Shown here: in pieces, positions 28,938 through 36,759 of the stretch
How positions within the stretch are numbered: the first letter of the stretch is position 1
Layout of the letters: every line of letters begins with the position of its first letter
Origin: Cyanobium sp. Morenito 9A2
GTDB lineage: Bacteria > Cyanobacteriota > Cyanobacteriia > PCC-6307 > Cyanobiaceae
Assembly (NCBI RefSeq): GCF_024345575.1
Contig: NZ_JAGQBJ010000009.1
Location: 62,001 to 126,000 of the forward strand
Length of the DNA stretch: 64,000 nt
Direction: 5' to 3'
Translations under genes and position numbers: made by a program
The notes under the pieces: model-generated
What the model was told of the DNA's origin: nothing
Seen by the model: the letters and a program-made list of their open reading frames with translations, nothing else
Databases searched by the model: none

Positions 28938-30293
28938 ATGACCCCAGAGCCCAGCGATTCCAGCGGCCCCTGCCCGGATACCACGGTGGTGTTCTTCGGG
29001 CTCGGGGCCGTGGGTTCGGCGATGCTGATCTGCCTGGCGGAGCTGGCCGAGCGCGACGGGGTGCCCCTGCACTTCGTGGTGGTGGTGCTCAATCCCGATC
29101 TCGCCAGGGATGCCCTGTTCCATGCCGAACGGCTGTTCGATCGCATCGACTTCGTCGGCGTCGATGATTTCGCACCCCTCTGGAGTGGCGCGGGGGAGCG
29201 GGCCGAGTCACTGGCGGGGGCCACGCTGCTGGTGAACGCGGCCCTGCCGGAGTTCAACCAGCCCTTGATCGCGCTGGGCCTGCGTCTCGGCGCCCACACG
29301 GTGGATCTGGCCTCGGACATGTACGACGCCGAGACCGAGCGGACGCTCACCTTTGCCCAGTACGGCTTCGATGGGGCCCTGCGCCAACGGGGCACGGCGG
29401 CGCTGATCAACCTGGGGATTTCACCGGGGGTGACCAACTTCCTGATCGGCCAGCGGCTGCACGAGCTGCGCTCGGCCCGGCGGCGGGAGCTGGAGATCGA
29501 AAGCGTCGATCTGTTCCTGCTCGAAGACATCGACTCCGACGAGGTGGTGTTCTCCTGGTCGCCGGTGGTGGCCCTCGAGGAGCTGGCCCAGCAACCACGG
29601 CTGCTGCGCAAGGGCCGGCTGCAGGTGCTCGAACCCTTCAGCGCCGCCCGCGATTACACCTTCGCCTACGAGGCCAGGCCGACCCGCCAGTACCCCCTCT
29701 ACCAGGAGGAACTGCTGTCGCTGCACCGCTCCTTCCCGGAGATCGAATCGATCGGGGTCTATACGGGCGGCTCGGAGGTGGAGCTGGTGAAGGCCCTGTT
29801 CCAGCTCAACCTGCTCTCCAAGCGCACCCTGCCCCAGCAGGGGGAGCTGACGATCGAGACGATGGTGCGGGCGATCCTGCCGGGGATGAACAAGCCCCGG
29901 CGCATCGAGGAGTACCTGCGCAACGGCGTGATCCGTCGCACCCACTTCGCCGCCGCCGCCGAGATCCGCGTCACTGAGAACGTACGCAACGACCGCCAGA
30001 CGGCGATCGAAACCGTGGGGCTCAGCTACCGCCGCTACCGCGAACTGCTGGGCACCCCCTATGCCGGCGCCACCTACATCTCCTACCCCACCGCCGTGGG
30101 GGCGGCGATCCTCACCTGGCATGCCCTGGCCCTGATCCGCAGCGACCCCGGCGTGCTGGTGGGGGTGATCACCGGCGAAGACCTGGCCCGGCTGCTGCCC
30201 CGCCCCCTGGCCGATGCGGTCCGCCGCGATCTGGTCGCCTGGGACATCGACCTGTTCGAAAGCGTGCGCGACGCCACGGCGCCGGATCACTGA
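28938..30293 (+). CDS. saccharopine dehydrogenase-like NADP-binding protein
   Basis: This is a 451-residue protein with an N-terminal Rossmann domain (VVFFGLGAVGSAMLICLAEL near residue 16) typical of saccharopine dehydrogenase-like enzymes. The conserved GISPGVTNFLIGQRLHEL segment near residue 157 and SYPTAVGAAILTWHAL near 379 belong to the C-terminal catalytic-type domain. True saccharopine or carboxynorspermidine dehydrogenases share this layout. The polyamine genes elsewhere in the window do not prove a link. The substrate is unknown. Its stop lies inside a 24-bp tandem repeat. Confidence 0.88.
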   Translation: MTPEPSDSSGPCPDTTVVFFGLGAVGSAMLICLAELAERDGVPLHFVVVVLNPDLARDALFHAERLFDRIDFVGVDDFAPLWSGAGERAESLAGATLLVNAALPEFNQPLIALGLRLGAHTVDLASDMYDAETERTLTFAQYGFDGALRQRGTAALINLGISPGVTNFLIGQRLHELRSARRRELEIESVDLFLLEDIDSDEVVFSWSPVVALEELAQQPRLLRKGRLQVLEPFSAARDYTFAYEARPTRQYPLYQEELLSLHRSFPEIESIGVYTGGSEVELVKALFQLNLLSKRTLPQQGELTIETMVRAILPGMNKPRRIEEYLRNGVIRRTHFAAAAEIRVTENVRNDRQTAIETVGLSYRRYRELLGTPYAGATYISYPTAVGAAILTWHALALIRSDPGVLVGVITGEDLARLLPRPLADAVRRDLVAWDIDLFESVRDATAPDH

Positions 30294-30334
30294 GCGCCTG
30301 CGGCGCCGGATCATGGAGCGCCTGCGGCGCCGGG
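30278..30334 (+). repeat. 24-bp tandem repeat at a gene 3' end
   Basis: Two 24-base units (30278-30301 and 30302-30325) starting GGCGCCGGATCA differ only around three bases in the middle. A third partial unit follows (GGCGCCGGG). The stop codon of the upstream gene (30291-30293) lies in the first unit; the second unit has lost that stop. Confidence 0.8.
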
Positions 30335-30766
30335 CCCCCACGGCCATTTGCGGTTCCACGAACTCAGGGGACAGAACACTCTCCGTTTCCTCAGGGATCG
30401 GAATGCCGATGCAGAAGAAGACCACACGCGTGCCGCTCAGATCGATGGGCCGGATGGACCAGCCCGGATCGTCCCCATCTCAGCCCAACACCCTCCAGCC
30501 GGGCCGACCGTCCTGGGCACGGGCAGCGGTCGCCGATGACCGCCGCGCCCCAGGGGAACCGGCCCCCACCCTCCAGCGCCCAGCCACTCGAGGCCTTGGG
30601 TCATGAAGCAGTCGCCCCGTCGCATCAGCCCGCCCCATCGCAGCGATCGACACCCAGACCCCCTCGATCCACCGTTGCGTCCGCTCGGCCCACCCCGCAA
30701 CCGTGGATGACACTGCCGAAGGACTCCTCGATCCGCGGGCCCTGGACAACCGCCTGCCAATCTGCT
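30294..30766. other. 473-base gap without a supported gene
   Basis: After the tandem repeat the frames on both strands are short or low in complexity. One minus-strand stretch reads VVFFCIGIPIPEETESV, which looks protein-like but has no extended context. No RNA gene was recognised. Confidence 0.45.
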
Positions 30767-30780
30767 AGTACAGATGTACA
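30767..30780 (+). promoter_or_regulatory. LexA-like (SOS box) operator
   Basis: AGTACAGATGTACA contains the perfect inverted repeat GTACA-GA-TGTAC and fits the cyanobacterial LexA box consensus (AGTACAnATGTACT type), missing only the last base. It lies 18 bases before ATG 30798 of the cysteine-rich gene, the place expected for a repressor site over the promoter. Confidence 0.6.
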
Positions 30781-30797
30781 CCCTGCCGTGCCGACCG

Positions 30798-31091
30798 ATG
30801 GTGACCCTTCCCCTCGCTGGCCTTGAGCTCTCCCGCCTTGAGCCCTCCCGCTGGGAAGCGATCGAAGACTGGCCCTGGCTTGGGCACCCCCTGCTCAACG
30901 CCACCCGCAGCCGCAAGGTCTGCATGACCTGCCACTGGTTCCGCCACCACGCGGCCCCCGGCGGAATTCCCGTGCTCACCTGCCAGCTGCACCAGGGCCT
31001 GCTAGCCCACGGCGACCACCTCACCCACCGCTGCTCGGGCTGGACGGACGACCTGCACCGCCAGCGCGGCTGGGCACCGGAAGTGGCCTGA
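30798..31091 (+). CDS. cysteine-rich small protein, possible metal-binding, behind a LexA-like box
   Basis: This is a 97-residue protein from ATG 30798. ATG 30774 is also in frame but lies inside the LexA-like box. The N-terminal half is helical (LPLAGLELSRLEPSRWEAIE). The C-terminal half carries KVCMTCHWFRHHAA, then VLTCQLHQGLLAHGDHL, then RCSGWTDD: four cysteines in the order C-x2-C-x16-C-x16-C followed by x2-W-T, with several histidines. This is a plausible zinc or iron-sulfur site. The same cysteine and WT spacing recurs in the protein at 45778-46035. Function is unknown; the upstream operator suggests induction by DNA damage. Confidence 0.78.
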   Translation: MVTLPLAGLELSRLEPSRWEAIEDWPWLGHPLLNATRSRKVCMTCHWFRHHAAPGGIPVLTCQLHQGLLAHGDHLTHRCSGWTDDLHRQRGWAPEVA

Positions 31092-31158
31092 GGGGGGCTG
31101 CCCGCATCCACGGCCAAGGTTGCGCCATGCCACGATTGAGTCACCCCATGGTTGTTCC

Positions 31159-31824
31159 ATGGCCACCAGTCATCGCTACAGCGACGCTCTTCAATGGGCC
31201 TCAGAGCTGCATCGCGAGCAGACGCGTAAAGGCAAGCCGGTTCCTTACATTTCCCACCTGATCGCCGTCAGTGGCCTGATCTGGGAAGACGGTGGTGACG
31301 AAGACCAGGCGATCGCCGGCTTGCTCCATGACGCGATCGAAGACGCCGGCCAAAGCGAGGCCTCGATCGCGGCGCGGTTCGGGGGTCGGGTGGCGGCCAT
31401 CGTTGCCGACTGCACGGACACGGTCGTGGGGCGCACGGGCGAGCACAAGGAGCCCTGGCTGACGCGAAAAACCCGCTATGTGGCCTCCCTCGAGCACAAG
31501 CCCCTGGATTCCCTGCGCGTCACCGCCGCCGACAAGGCCCACAATGCCCGCGACCTTGTGCTGGATGCCCGGCGGGAGACCAGCAGCTGGGAACGCTTCA
31601 ACGCCGGTCTCGAGGGCACCGCCTGGTACCTGCTTCGCATCCACCAACTGCTGAGCCATCGGCTGCCCGGCAGTCGCTCCAACGAGCTGCTGGGGGAAGC
31701 GGTGCTCGAGATTCTGCACAACCCCGCCTTCATCCGCCGGGTACCGCGGGGGATGGCGCCATCAGTCTGGGCGGCCGGCTACGCCGAACGCCAACTGGCG
31801 GGGGCCGGCGAGCTCGGCCGTTAG
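31159..31824 (+). CDS. HD-domain hydrolase, RSH/MESH1-like
   Basis: This 221-residue protein has the ppGpp-hydrolase-type HD domain. The visible elements are ASELHREQTRKGKPVPYISH near residue 13, AIAGLLHDAIEDAGQSEASI near 52 (the HDxxED motif) and LRVTAADKAHNARDLV near 118, all typical of the hydrolase domain of RelA/SpoT and of stand-alone MESH1 proteins. There is no synthetase, TGS or ACT domain, so it would be a small hydrolase only. ATG 31159 (MATSHRYSDA) fits the family start. Whether it acts on ppGpp or another nucleotide cannot be told. Its last four bases overlap the convergent methyltransferase gene. Confidence 0.85.
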   Translation: MATSHRYSDALQWASELHREQTRKGKPVPYISHLIAVSGLIWEDGGDEDQAIAGLLHDAIEDAGQSEASIAARFGGRVAAIVADCTDTVVGRTGEHKEPWLTRKTRYVASLEHKPLDSLRVTAADKAHNARDLVLDARRETSSWERFNAGLEGTAWYLLRIHQLLSHRLPGSRSNELLGEAVLEILHNPAFIRRVPRGMAPSVWAAGYAERQLAGAGELGR

Positions 31825-32504
31825 GACGCAGCGGCGGCGGCCCCAGGGACAGAGGGCTTGCGCCATAACCCCAGCCATTCGCCGTCACGGAGGTTGACTG
31901 AACGACCTTCCTGGGCCTCGGCCGACGTTTCTTCAGCGACGGCGCCAGGCACCGGCTCCCAGAGCTCGGCCACCAGGCCGGCGCCGCTGAGCTGCGCCTG
32001 CACAACCTCGGGCTGGGCGCCATAGGGCGGGCCACCGGGGCGGCCATGGCACCAGAACAACCCCAGCAGCCAGCCCCCCGGCTCCAGCAACGCCGCCACG
32101 GTGCGGGCATAGGCGGTCCGCAGGCTCGGATCAATGGCGCAGAAACAGGTGTGCTCCAGCACGCCCCCCAGACTCCCAGCCCCCAGGCCAGCGGCGACCA
32201 GAGCCGGGCCATCAAACAGATCCGCCTGCAACCAGCGCAGCGCCACCGCCGTCGTGCCGTACAGCCGCCGCGCTTCGCCCAGAGCTTCGCTGCTGAAATC
32301 CAGCCCCACCACCTCAAACCCCCGATCGGCCAGCAGCCGGGCCTCATGGCCGCGGCCGCACCCAGGCACGAGCACCTGCGCCGGAGGCTGCGGCGCCCGG
32401 GGATCGGTGGCGATGAACCGCGCCAGCACGGGCACCGGTTGGCCCAGCTCCCAGCCGTCGCGGCCCTCGCGGTAGCGCTGGTCCCAGGAGGAAGCCGTCA
32501 TCAC
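31821..32504 (-). CDS. thiopurine S-methyltransferase-family methyltransferase
   Basis: This is a 227-residue SAM methyltransferase of the TPMT/thiol methyltransferase type. It starts SSWDQRYREGRDGWELGQPV, the usual W-x2-RY-x5-WxxG opening. Motif I is VLVPGCGRGHEARLLADRGF near residue 45, then VVGLDFSSEALGEAR. HTCFCAIDPSLRTAYARTV near residue 118 is characteristic of the group. The C-terminus is a disordered alanine tail. Members methylate thiols, halides or selenium/tellurium compounds; the substrate is not known. Confidence 0.88.
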   Translation of the reverse strand: MMTASSWDQRYREGRDGWELGQPVPVLARFIATDPRAPQPPAQVLVPGCGRGHEARLLADRGFEVVGLDFSSEALGEARRLYGTTAVALRWLQADLFDGPALVAAGLGAGSLGGVLEHTCFCAIDPSLRTAYARTVAALLEPGGWLLGLFWCHGRPGGPPYGAQPEVVQAQLSGAGLVAELWEPVPGAVAEETSAEAQEGRSVNLRDGEWLGLWRKPSVPGAAAAAS

Positions 32505-32618
32505 CGGTGGGAGCTAGGGAGATCCGCTTCGATCCAACCATGGCCTGCCGATTGGGCGCGCCACCGCATCCCTCCAACCCAGAGGAGAAGCCTTCAGCGG
32601 CCCCAGCCACGACGCACG

Positions 32619-32742
32619 CCGCATCGGAGTCAAGCCTCTGGGTCTCCCACCAAAGGGCGAAACGGCCGGCTGGCCATGCTGGGTTTTCTTCCAGACCGGC
32701 GTGGCGACGGAGGCCCTCAGCGACCGACCTCCTGTGGCCTGA
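32619..32742 (+). pseudogene. relic of a high-light-inducible protein gene
   Basis: Positions 32658-32687 encode RNGRLAMLGF, the chlorophyll-binding helix signature of HLIPs (identical to NGRLAMLGF in the intact gene at 37603-37752). After the Phe codon the HLIP-like sequence continues better in the next frame (QTGVATEALSDRPPVA, then TGA at 32740-32742), implying a frameshift. Upstream the expected FGF-x3-AE lead is blurred. There is no usable start codon nearby. I read this as a decayed hli copy; the exact left boundary is uncertain. Confidence 0.5.
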
Positions 32743-32745
32743 GAG

Positions 32746-33018
32746 TCATGGGGCGGTAGCGGCGCGCTGGTCACCGGCGAGCCCCCGTAAAGCGGCCCCT
32801 GCAGACCGGTGCAGCGCCCCAGCGCCAACGGCTTTCAACCGACGCAGGCGGATCCGGTACGTGGCATGGACGGCCCCCAAGTGCTGAATCAGCGCTTCCC
32901 TGGCCTCGTGGTGCAAGCCCTCGATCGAACCAGACTCCACGGTCAAGCCCGCCTGGGGCGCCGTGGCCTGTACGAAGCCAGGCCGCTCCTGGGACAGCTC
33001 GAAAACGATCTCCCGCAT
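32746..33018 (-). CDS. orphan HicB-like protein
   Basis: From ATG 33018 a 90-residue protein begins MREIVFELSQERPGFVQATA, continues GLTVESGSIEGLHHEAREAL, and ends in a basic tail. The strand-strand-helix pattern, with the E-x8-EA helix, is that of the partially degraded RNase H fold of HicB antitoxins and stand-alone HicB-like proteins. A good AGGAGG lies 14 bases upstream of the ATG. No HicA toxin is recognisable on either side: the expected short ORF with a GSHHxF-type motif is absent. It could be an orphan antitoxin or a HicB-fold protein with another role. The C-terminal 25 residues may be degraded. Confidence 0.6.
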   Translation of the reverse strand: MREIVFELSQERPGFVQATAPQAGLTVESGSIEGLHHEAREALIQHLGAVHATYRIRLRRLKAVGAGALHRSAGAALRGLAGDQRAATAP

Positions 33019-33251
33019 CGATGGGATGGACACCTCCTCAATCCTGAACAAGAAGCGAGCCAAGATGGGGGCGCCGAGGGTACGGAGGACCGATCCTTGC
33101 CCCCCTGCTGCGACCCCGGGCGGATGCAGCCCATGGGCGCACCGGAGTGGGAGCAGGACTGAGCGATCTGATGGCCAGCGACGAAGGCCTGGGGGAGCTC
33201 CCAACCCCTCCAGCCCCCCCCCCTCTTCCAGCCCAATGAGGCCGGCCAACC

Positions 33252-34202
33252 GTGCAGCACCTCAAGCCAAGCGCGCTGGCCCTTGCGCTCCTAACGGGAC
33301 TGGCCTTGGCAGGAGCCTTCATGGCTGGGGCTGTCTTGAGCGGCGGCCTCCAGCGCGCAAACGACCGTGGTGGCGCCCAGGCGCCCGGGGCCAGGAGCGC
33401 TGAAGCTGGTCTGCGGTACACGGTGGAGGAGCGTGTCGGTGAACGCCTTCACCTCCTGACGATCCCGAACACACCGGCGCTGGCGATCGTTCCGGTTGTC
33501 AGCAACCCGCTGCGTCCCCTGGAGGCCGTGGCCCGCGCCCGGCGGGCCCTCGCCGGAATCAATGGCGGCTACTTCGATCCCGCCAACCAAAAGACGAACG
33601 CCTGGGTGCTCGCGGGTGGCCAGGTGCTCGCCAACCCCAGAGACAATCGGCGCTTGATGCGGAACCCGGCCCTGGGGCCCTACCTGGAGGCGATCTTGAA
33701 CCGCAGCGAATTCAGGCTCTACCAGTGCCAGGGCCACCGTCGCAACGCTATTGTGCCTCATCGATCAGCGGTGCCTCCGGGCTGCCGGTTGGAGCTCGCC
33801 CTCGGCGGCGGCCCCCAGCTGCTGCCAGTCATGACGACCGAACGGGAGGCCTTCACGGCTCATGAGCGCGGGGTCTTGGTCCGTGATGCCATTGATGCCT
33901 TCGGTCCCAACGCCCGCACGGCCCTGGGGATCAAGGCCGATGGCCAGCTCCTCTGGGTGATGGTGGAGCAACGCCCGGGACGGGCCCGTTCAGGGCTGAC
34001 CCTGGGCGAGCTGGCACAGTTTCTGCACCAACACGGCGTCCGATCGGCGTTGAACCTCGACGGCGGTTCGTCCTCGTCGCTGTACTTCAAGGGGGAGAGT
34101 CATCTGGGCAAGCATGAGGCCGACGGCGCGCCGGTGTCCAGGTCGGTTCACTCTGTTCTGCTCGTTGTTCCCACCCCCCACGACCAGCGCCCGCCCCGCT
34201 GA
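33252..34202 (+). CDS. phosphodiester glycosidase (NAGPA/DUF2233) family, secreted
   Basis: This 316-residue protein has an N-terminal signal or anchor helix (residues 6-31, LALALLTGLALAGAFMAGAV). The NAGPA domain follows: RRALAGINGGYFDPANQKTN near residue 97, LGGGPQLLP near 190, ARTALGIKADGQLLWVMVEQ near 222, and NLDGGSSSSLYFKG near 273, the family's conserved end motif. Relatives uncover GlcNAc-phosphodiesters or process cell-wall glycans in the periplasm. The start is GTG 33252. It stands alone, flanked on both sides by relics and empty DNA. Confidence 0.88.
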   Translation: MQHLKPSALALALLTGLALAGAFMAGAVLSGGLQRANDRGGAQAPGARSAEAGLRYTVEERVGERLHLLTIPNTPALAIVPVVSNPLRPLEAVARARRALAGINGGYFDPANQKTNAWVLAGGQVLANPRDNRRLMRNPALGPYLEAILNRSEFRLYQCQGHRRNAIVPHRSAVPPGCRLELALGGGPQLLPVMTTEREAFTAHERGVLVRDAIDAFGPNARTALGIKADGQLLWVMVEQRPGRARSGLTLGELAQFLHQHGVRSALNLDGGSSSSLYFKGESHLGKHEADGAPVSRSVHSVLLVVPTPHDQRPPR

Positions 34203-34639
34203 GCGTTGGGTCGGTGGCAGCCATCGGGACCACCTCGAAGGGCACCGCCACTGGGCCGTGGCCTGCGTGGGCGACGGTTTGCGCTGGTCATCCTCATCGC
34301 TGGGGAGGGTGGTCCTGCACCCCAGCACCACGTGAAGCCACGGCTGGCTCCCAGCCCAGCCGGTGACGGGGCCATGGACCCCTGGCAGGAGGGCCGTCCG
34401 TCCTTGGGTGCCTGCACCAACTCGATCCTGCGCTGGCCTCGGCGCCTCGGATCGCCAGGATCCCTGCGGCTGGCCATAGACACGCGGTCACCGAACAGAA
34501 CGAGGAGCAGCGCTCCCGTTCGTGAACTGATCGCAACCCAGGCCCGCCGCCGGGGTCAAGTTGGGGCCGTGGCTGTACCAGGACAACCAACCAAGGGCGC
34601 CGAGATGGGTACCTTGTCATTCGCCTCCAGATCATCCCC
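34203..34639. other. 437-base gap without a supported gene
   Basis: No family motif, RNA gene or repeat was recognised. It lies directly upstream of the cyAbrB relic and may include its former promoter. Confidence 0.45.
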
Positions 34640-35033
34640 ATGGCGCTGACGGGAGCAGACCTGCTGGCGAAGGTGAACGAACTGGGTGATGCCGGCAAGT
34701 CCGAGCTGGCGCGGGCAGCTGGTTAGGTTTCCACCATGAAGGAAGGGACGGAACGGCTGAGTTTCACGGCGTTCTCCCTCGGCAAAGCCTTGCCAAAGAA
34801 GGCCTCCCCTGGAGGCCAAAGATGTCAGCCTGGGCGACATTGGCGGTAAGCCAGGTGGCAAAGACAACCGCAAACTCAGCGACATGGCCGCGGAGCAGGC
34901 CAACGGCACTGTGTTGGTGGGCAAGGCCTACAAAGGCCTGCTCGATCTGGCCCCGGGGGCTGAAGTCCAAATCAAGATCTCTCGCAAGCAAATACGCCTG
35001 GTGCCCGCCGGCTCCGCCGACGATGGGGATTGA
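34640..35033 (+). pseudogene. decayed cyAbrB-type transcription regulator gene
   Basis: ATG 34640 opens the cyAbrB N-terminus MALTGADLLAKVNELGDAGK and SELARAAG, where a TAG (34724-34726) stands in place of the usual Tyr codon before VST. The frame then resumes VSTMKEGTERLSFTAF and is lost. Downstream, in another frame, the rest of the protein is intact: LEAKDVSLGDIGGKPGGKD, NGTVLVGKAYKGLLDLAPG, AEVQIKISRKQIRLVPAGSA, ending at TGA 35031-35033. A stop plus a frameshift with a short insertion means no full-length cyAbrB can be made. Intact cyAbrB proteins regulate carbon and nitrogen genes; another copy is presumably elsewhere in the genome. Confidence 0.85.
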
Positions 35034-35523
35034 TCCTGTGCACGCAGTGGGCAGGGTTGTGCTCGGCCTCAGGTCCACGGCCGAAGCCCCCGGGCTGACC
35101 CGGCCCCGGGGGCCTCTTGGGACCGACGGGTTGGGCTGGTTGAACAACGGCCTGGTGGATGATGCGGCGGTGCAGGGCGACCGCCGGGAACAAAGCCACC
35201 TCCGTCGCCCCATGGCCCTGGCTCCCTGGATCGGCATGGGGATCGCCCTGGTTCGTCAGGTCGGGGAGCGGCTGTGCCCAGGCCTGAGCCGGCAGGCGGT
35301 GGTCGCCAACGCCGCTGACAACACCTACACCCCCTTGGACCTCCAGGCGTTGATCGACGGCCGCCATCGGGCCGAAGCGGAACTGCAACACAGCCAGCCG
35401 GTGCTCTACCGCGATCGGTTTGCGCTGGAGTTCTTCACCCCCCGGGGAGAGGCGCTGGCGGCCCAGGCGGACGCTATCTCCCTCACGCTACGCCACCAGG
35501 GATGCCCCTACGGCAACCGCTGA
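35023..35523 (+). CDS. hypothetical protein (up to 166 residues)
   Basis: The frame from ATG 35023 overlaps the last bases of the cyAbrB relic. The first 60 residues are weak; from about residue 64 (MALAPWIGMGIALVRQVGER, ATG 35212) it looks like real protein, with NAADNTYTPLDLQALIDGRH and LYRDRFALEFFTPRGEALAA. The true start may therefore be 35212. I do not recognise a family. The following 296 bases to the next gene hold nothing I can support. Confidence 0.45.
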   Translation: MGIDPVHAVGRVVLGLRSTAEAPGLTRPRGPLGTDGLGWLNNGLVDDAAVQGDRREQSHLRRPMALAPWIGMGIALVRQVGERLCPGLSRQAVVANAADNTYTPLDLQALIDGRHRAEAELQHSQPVLYRDRFALEFFTPRGEALAAQADAISLTLRHQGCPYGNR

Positions 35524-35819
35524 CGCACGGCCGGGGACCGCAAGCCCAGCGCGATCAGGCGACATCCTGCTGCTTCCAGAGCGGGTTCCAAAGGGGCGCG
35601 CCGTCGGATGGGCTGCGGACGTGCGCTGGTGCATCTGCTGAGACCACACACCTGGGGCCCGGGGTTCAACGGTCATGGACGTTCAGGGCTCACCCCACTC
35701 CATCAGTCCCCGTCGGCGCCTTCAGCCAGACCGAGCTGGGGGCACCAAGGGCTTCCCTCGGGGCTCTCAGCGCGGCCTCGGGGCTCGCCACCATGGCGTG
35801 GTGGTGATGGCAAGCGCTG

Positions 35820-36473
35820 ATGGTGGTCCTGGTGCTGAACGAGAGAGAGCGACGCAAGCGTGACCCGTCCGACGACGCCCTCTTCTACGCCGAGCCCCGT
35901 TTCGTGCATCACCTCGACGTTGCCTTCCGCCAACGGCTCACGGCCCTCTATCGGGAGCGGCTTCCGCCCGGAGCCGTGGTGCTCGACCTGATGAGCAGCT
36001 GGGTGAGCCACCTGCCGGAGGAAGCCAGCTACCAAGAAGTGATTGGCCATGGGCTCAATCCAGACGAACTGGCGGCCAACCGACGCCTTGATCGCCATTG
36101 GGTTCAGAACCTCAACCTCAACCAGCGGCTGCCCCTGGCCGATGTCAGCGTGGACGCTGTGCTGATCGTGGCCGGTTGGCAATATCTGCAGCAGCCCGAA
36201 CAGCTGGCCGTCGAACTGCTGCGGATCGTGCGCCCCGGCGGTCAAACGATCGTGGCCTTCTCCAACCGGATGTTCGCCCAGAAGGCTCCGCACATCTGGA
36301 CGGAAGGCAGTGATCAGGAGCACCTGGCCTATGTGAGCCGGGGGCTCCAAGCGCAGGGTTGGCCCTCACCACTGCTGATCGCCGAGACCACCCGGGCCGA
36401 GGGTCCGCTGGGCTGGCTCGGGGGACAAGGGGATCCGTTCTTCGCGGTGGTAGCCAAGAAGGCTCAGCCCTGA
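35820..36473 (+). CDS. class I SAM-dependent methyltransferase
   Basis: This is a 217-residue protein. AVVLDLMSSWVSHLPEE near residue 55 stands in the place of motif I but lacks the usual glycines. VIGHGLNPDELAANRRLDRH follows as the acidic-loop region, then VDAVLIVAGWQYLQQPEQLA and LRIVRPGGQTIVAFSNRMF, the post-motif of type 11 methyltransferases. The C-terminus is GDPFFAVVAKK. Similar cyanobacterial proteins with the DLMSSWVSHLP motif are known but uncharacterised. The unusual motif I leaves SAM binding probable, not certain. Confidence 0.82.
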   Translation: MVVLVLNERERRKRDPSDDALFYAEPRFVHHLDVAFRQRLTALYRERLPPGAVVLDLMSSWVSHLPEEASYQEVIGHGLNPDELAANRRLDRHWVQNLNLNQRLPLADVSVDAVLIVAGWQYLQQPEQLAVELLRIVRPGGQTIVAFSNRMFAQKAPHIWTEGSDQEHLAYVSRGLQAQGWPSPLLIAETTRAEGPLGWLGGQGDPFFAVVAKKAQP

Positions 36474-36545
36474 AGCAGCTGAAGCAGACCCCCTGGCTCG
36501 CGCTTAACACTCCTTTACATTAGCTTTAAAGAAAGGTGTAGGTCC

Positions 36546-36758
36546 ATGCTCGAAGCCCTCTTCCCCATCGTCTATTTCGTGAGTTTCGCTGTGATCGCTG
36601 GTGGAGCCTTTGCGCTGATGACCCAGAACCTCCGCCGTTCCACAGCCGTTTCCAGCCCCCGTCAGCGCCACCCGGAAGCGCCCACCCCGGGAGAAGCGCT
36701 GCTCTATGTGGACCTGGGTCGCGAACGCCTTGAGAAGCTCTACGAGCTGCCGTCTTGA
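36546..36758 (+). CDS. DUF2973-like small membrane protein
   Basis: This 70-residue protein has one N-terminal membrane helix (MLEALFPIVYFVSFAVIAGG, to about residue 25) and a cytoplasmic tail RRSTAVSSPRQRHPEAPTPG ending LLYVDLGRERLEKLYELPS. The layout, and the closing VDL...LEKLY pattern, match small cyanobacterial DUF2973-type proteins of unknown role. An A-rich AAAGAAAGGTGTAGG stretch before the ATG can serve as ribosome-binding region. It is convergent with the next gene, one base apart. Confidence 0.75.
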   Translation: MLEALFPIVYFVSFAVIAGGAFALMTQNLRRSTAVSSPRQRHPEAPTPGEALLYVDLGRERLEKLYELPS

Positions 36759-36759
36759 A

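Noticed and set aside
30767-30780. NtcA-binding site
   Set aside because: The spacing is GTA-N6-TAC; NtcA needs GTA-N8-TAC. The inverted repeat fits LexA better.
32809-33162. Plus-strand frame of 117 codons over the HicB-like gene
   Set aside because: Composition is shadow-like and there is no motif; the minus strand has the HicB pattern and a good ribosome-binding site.
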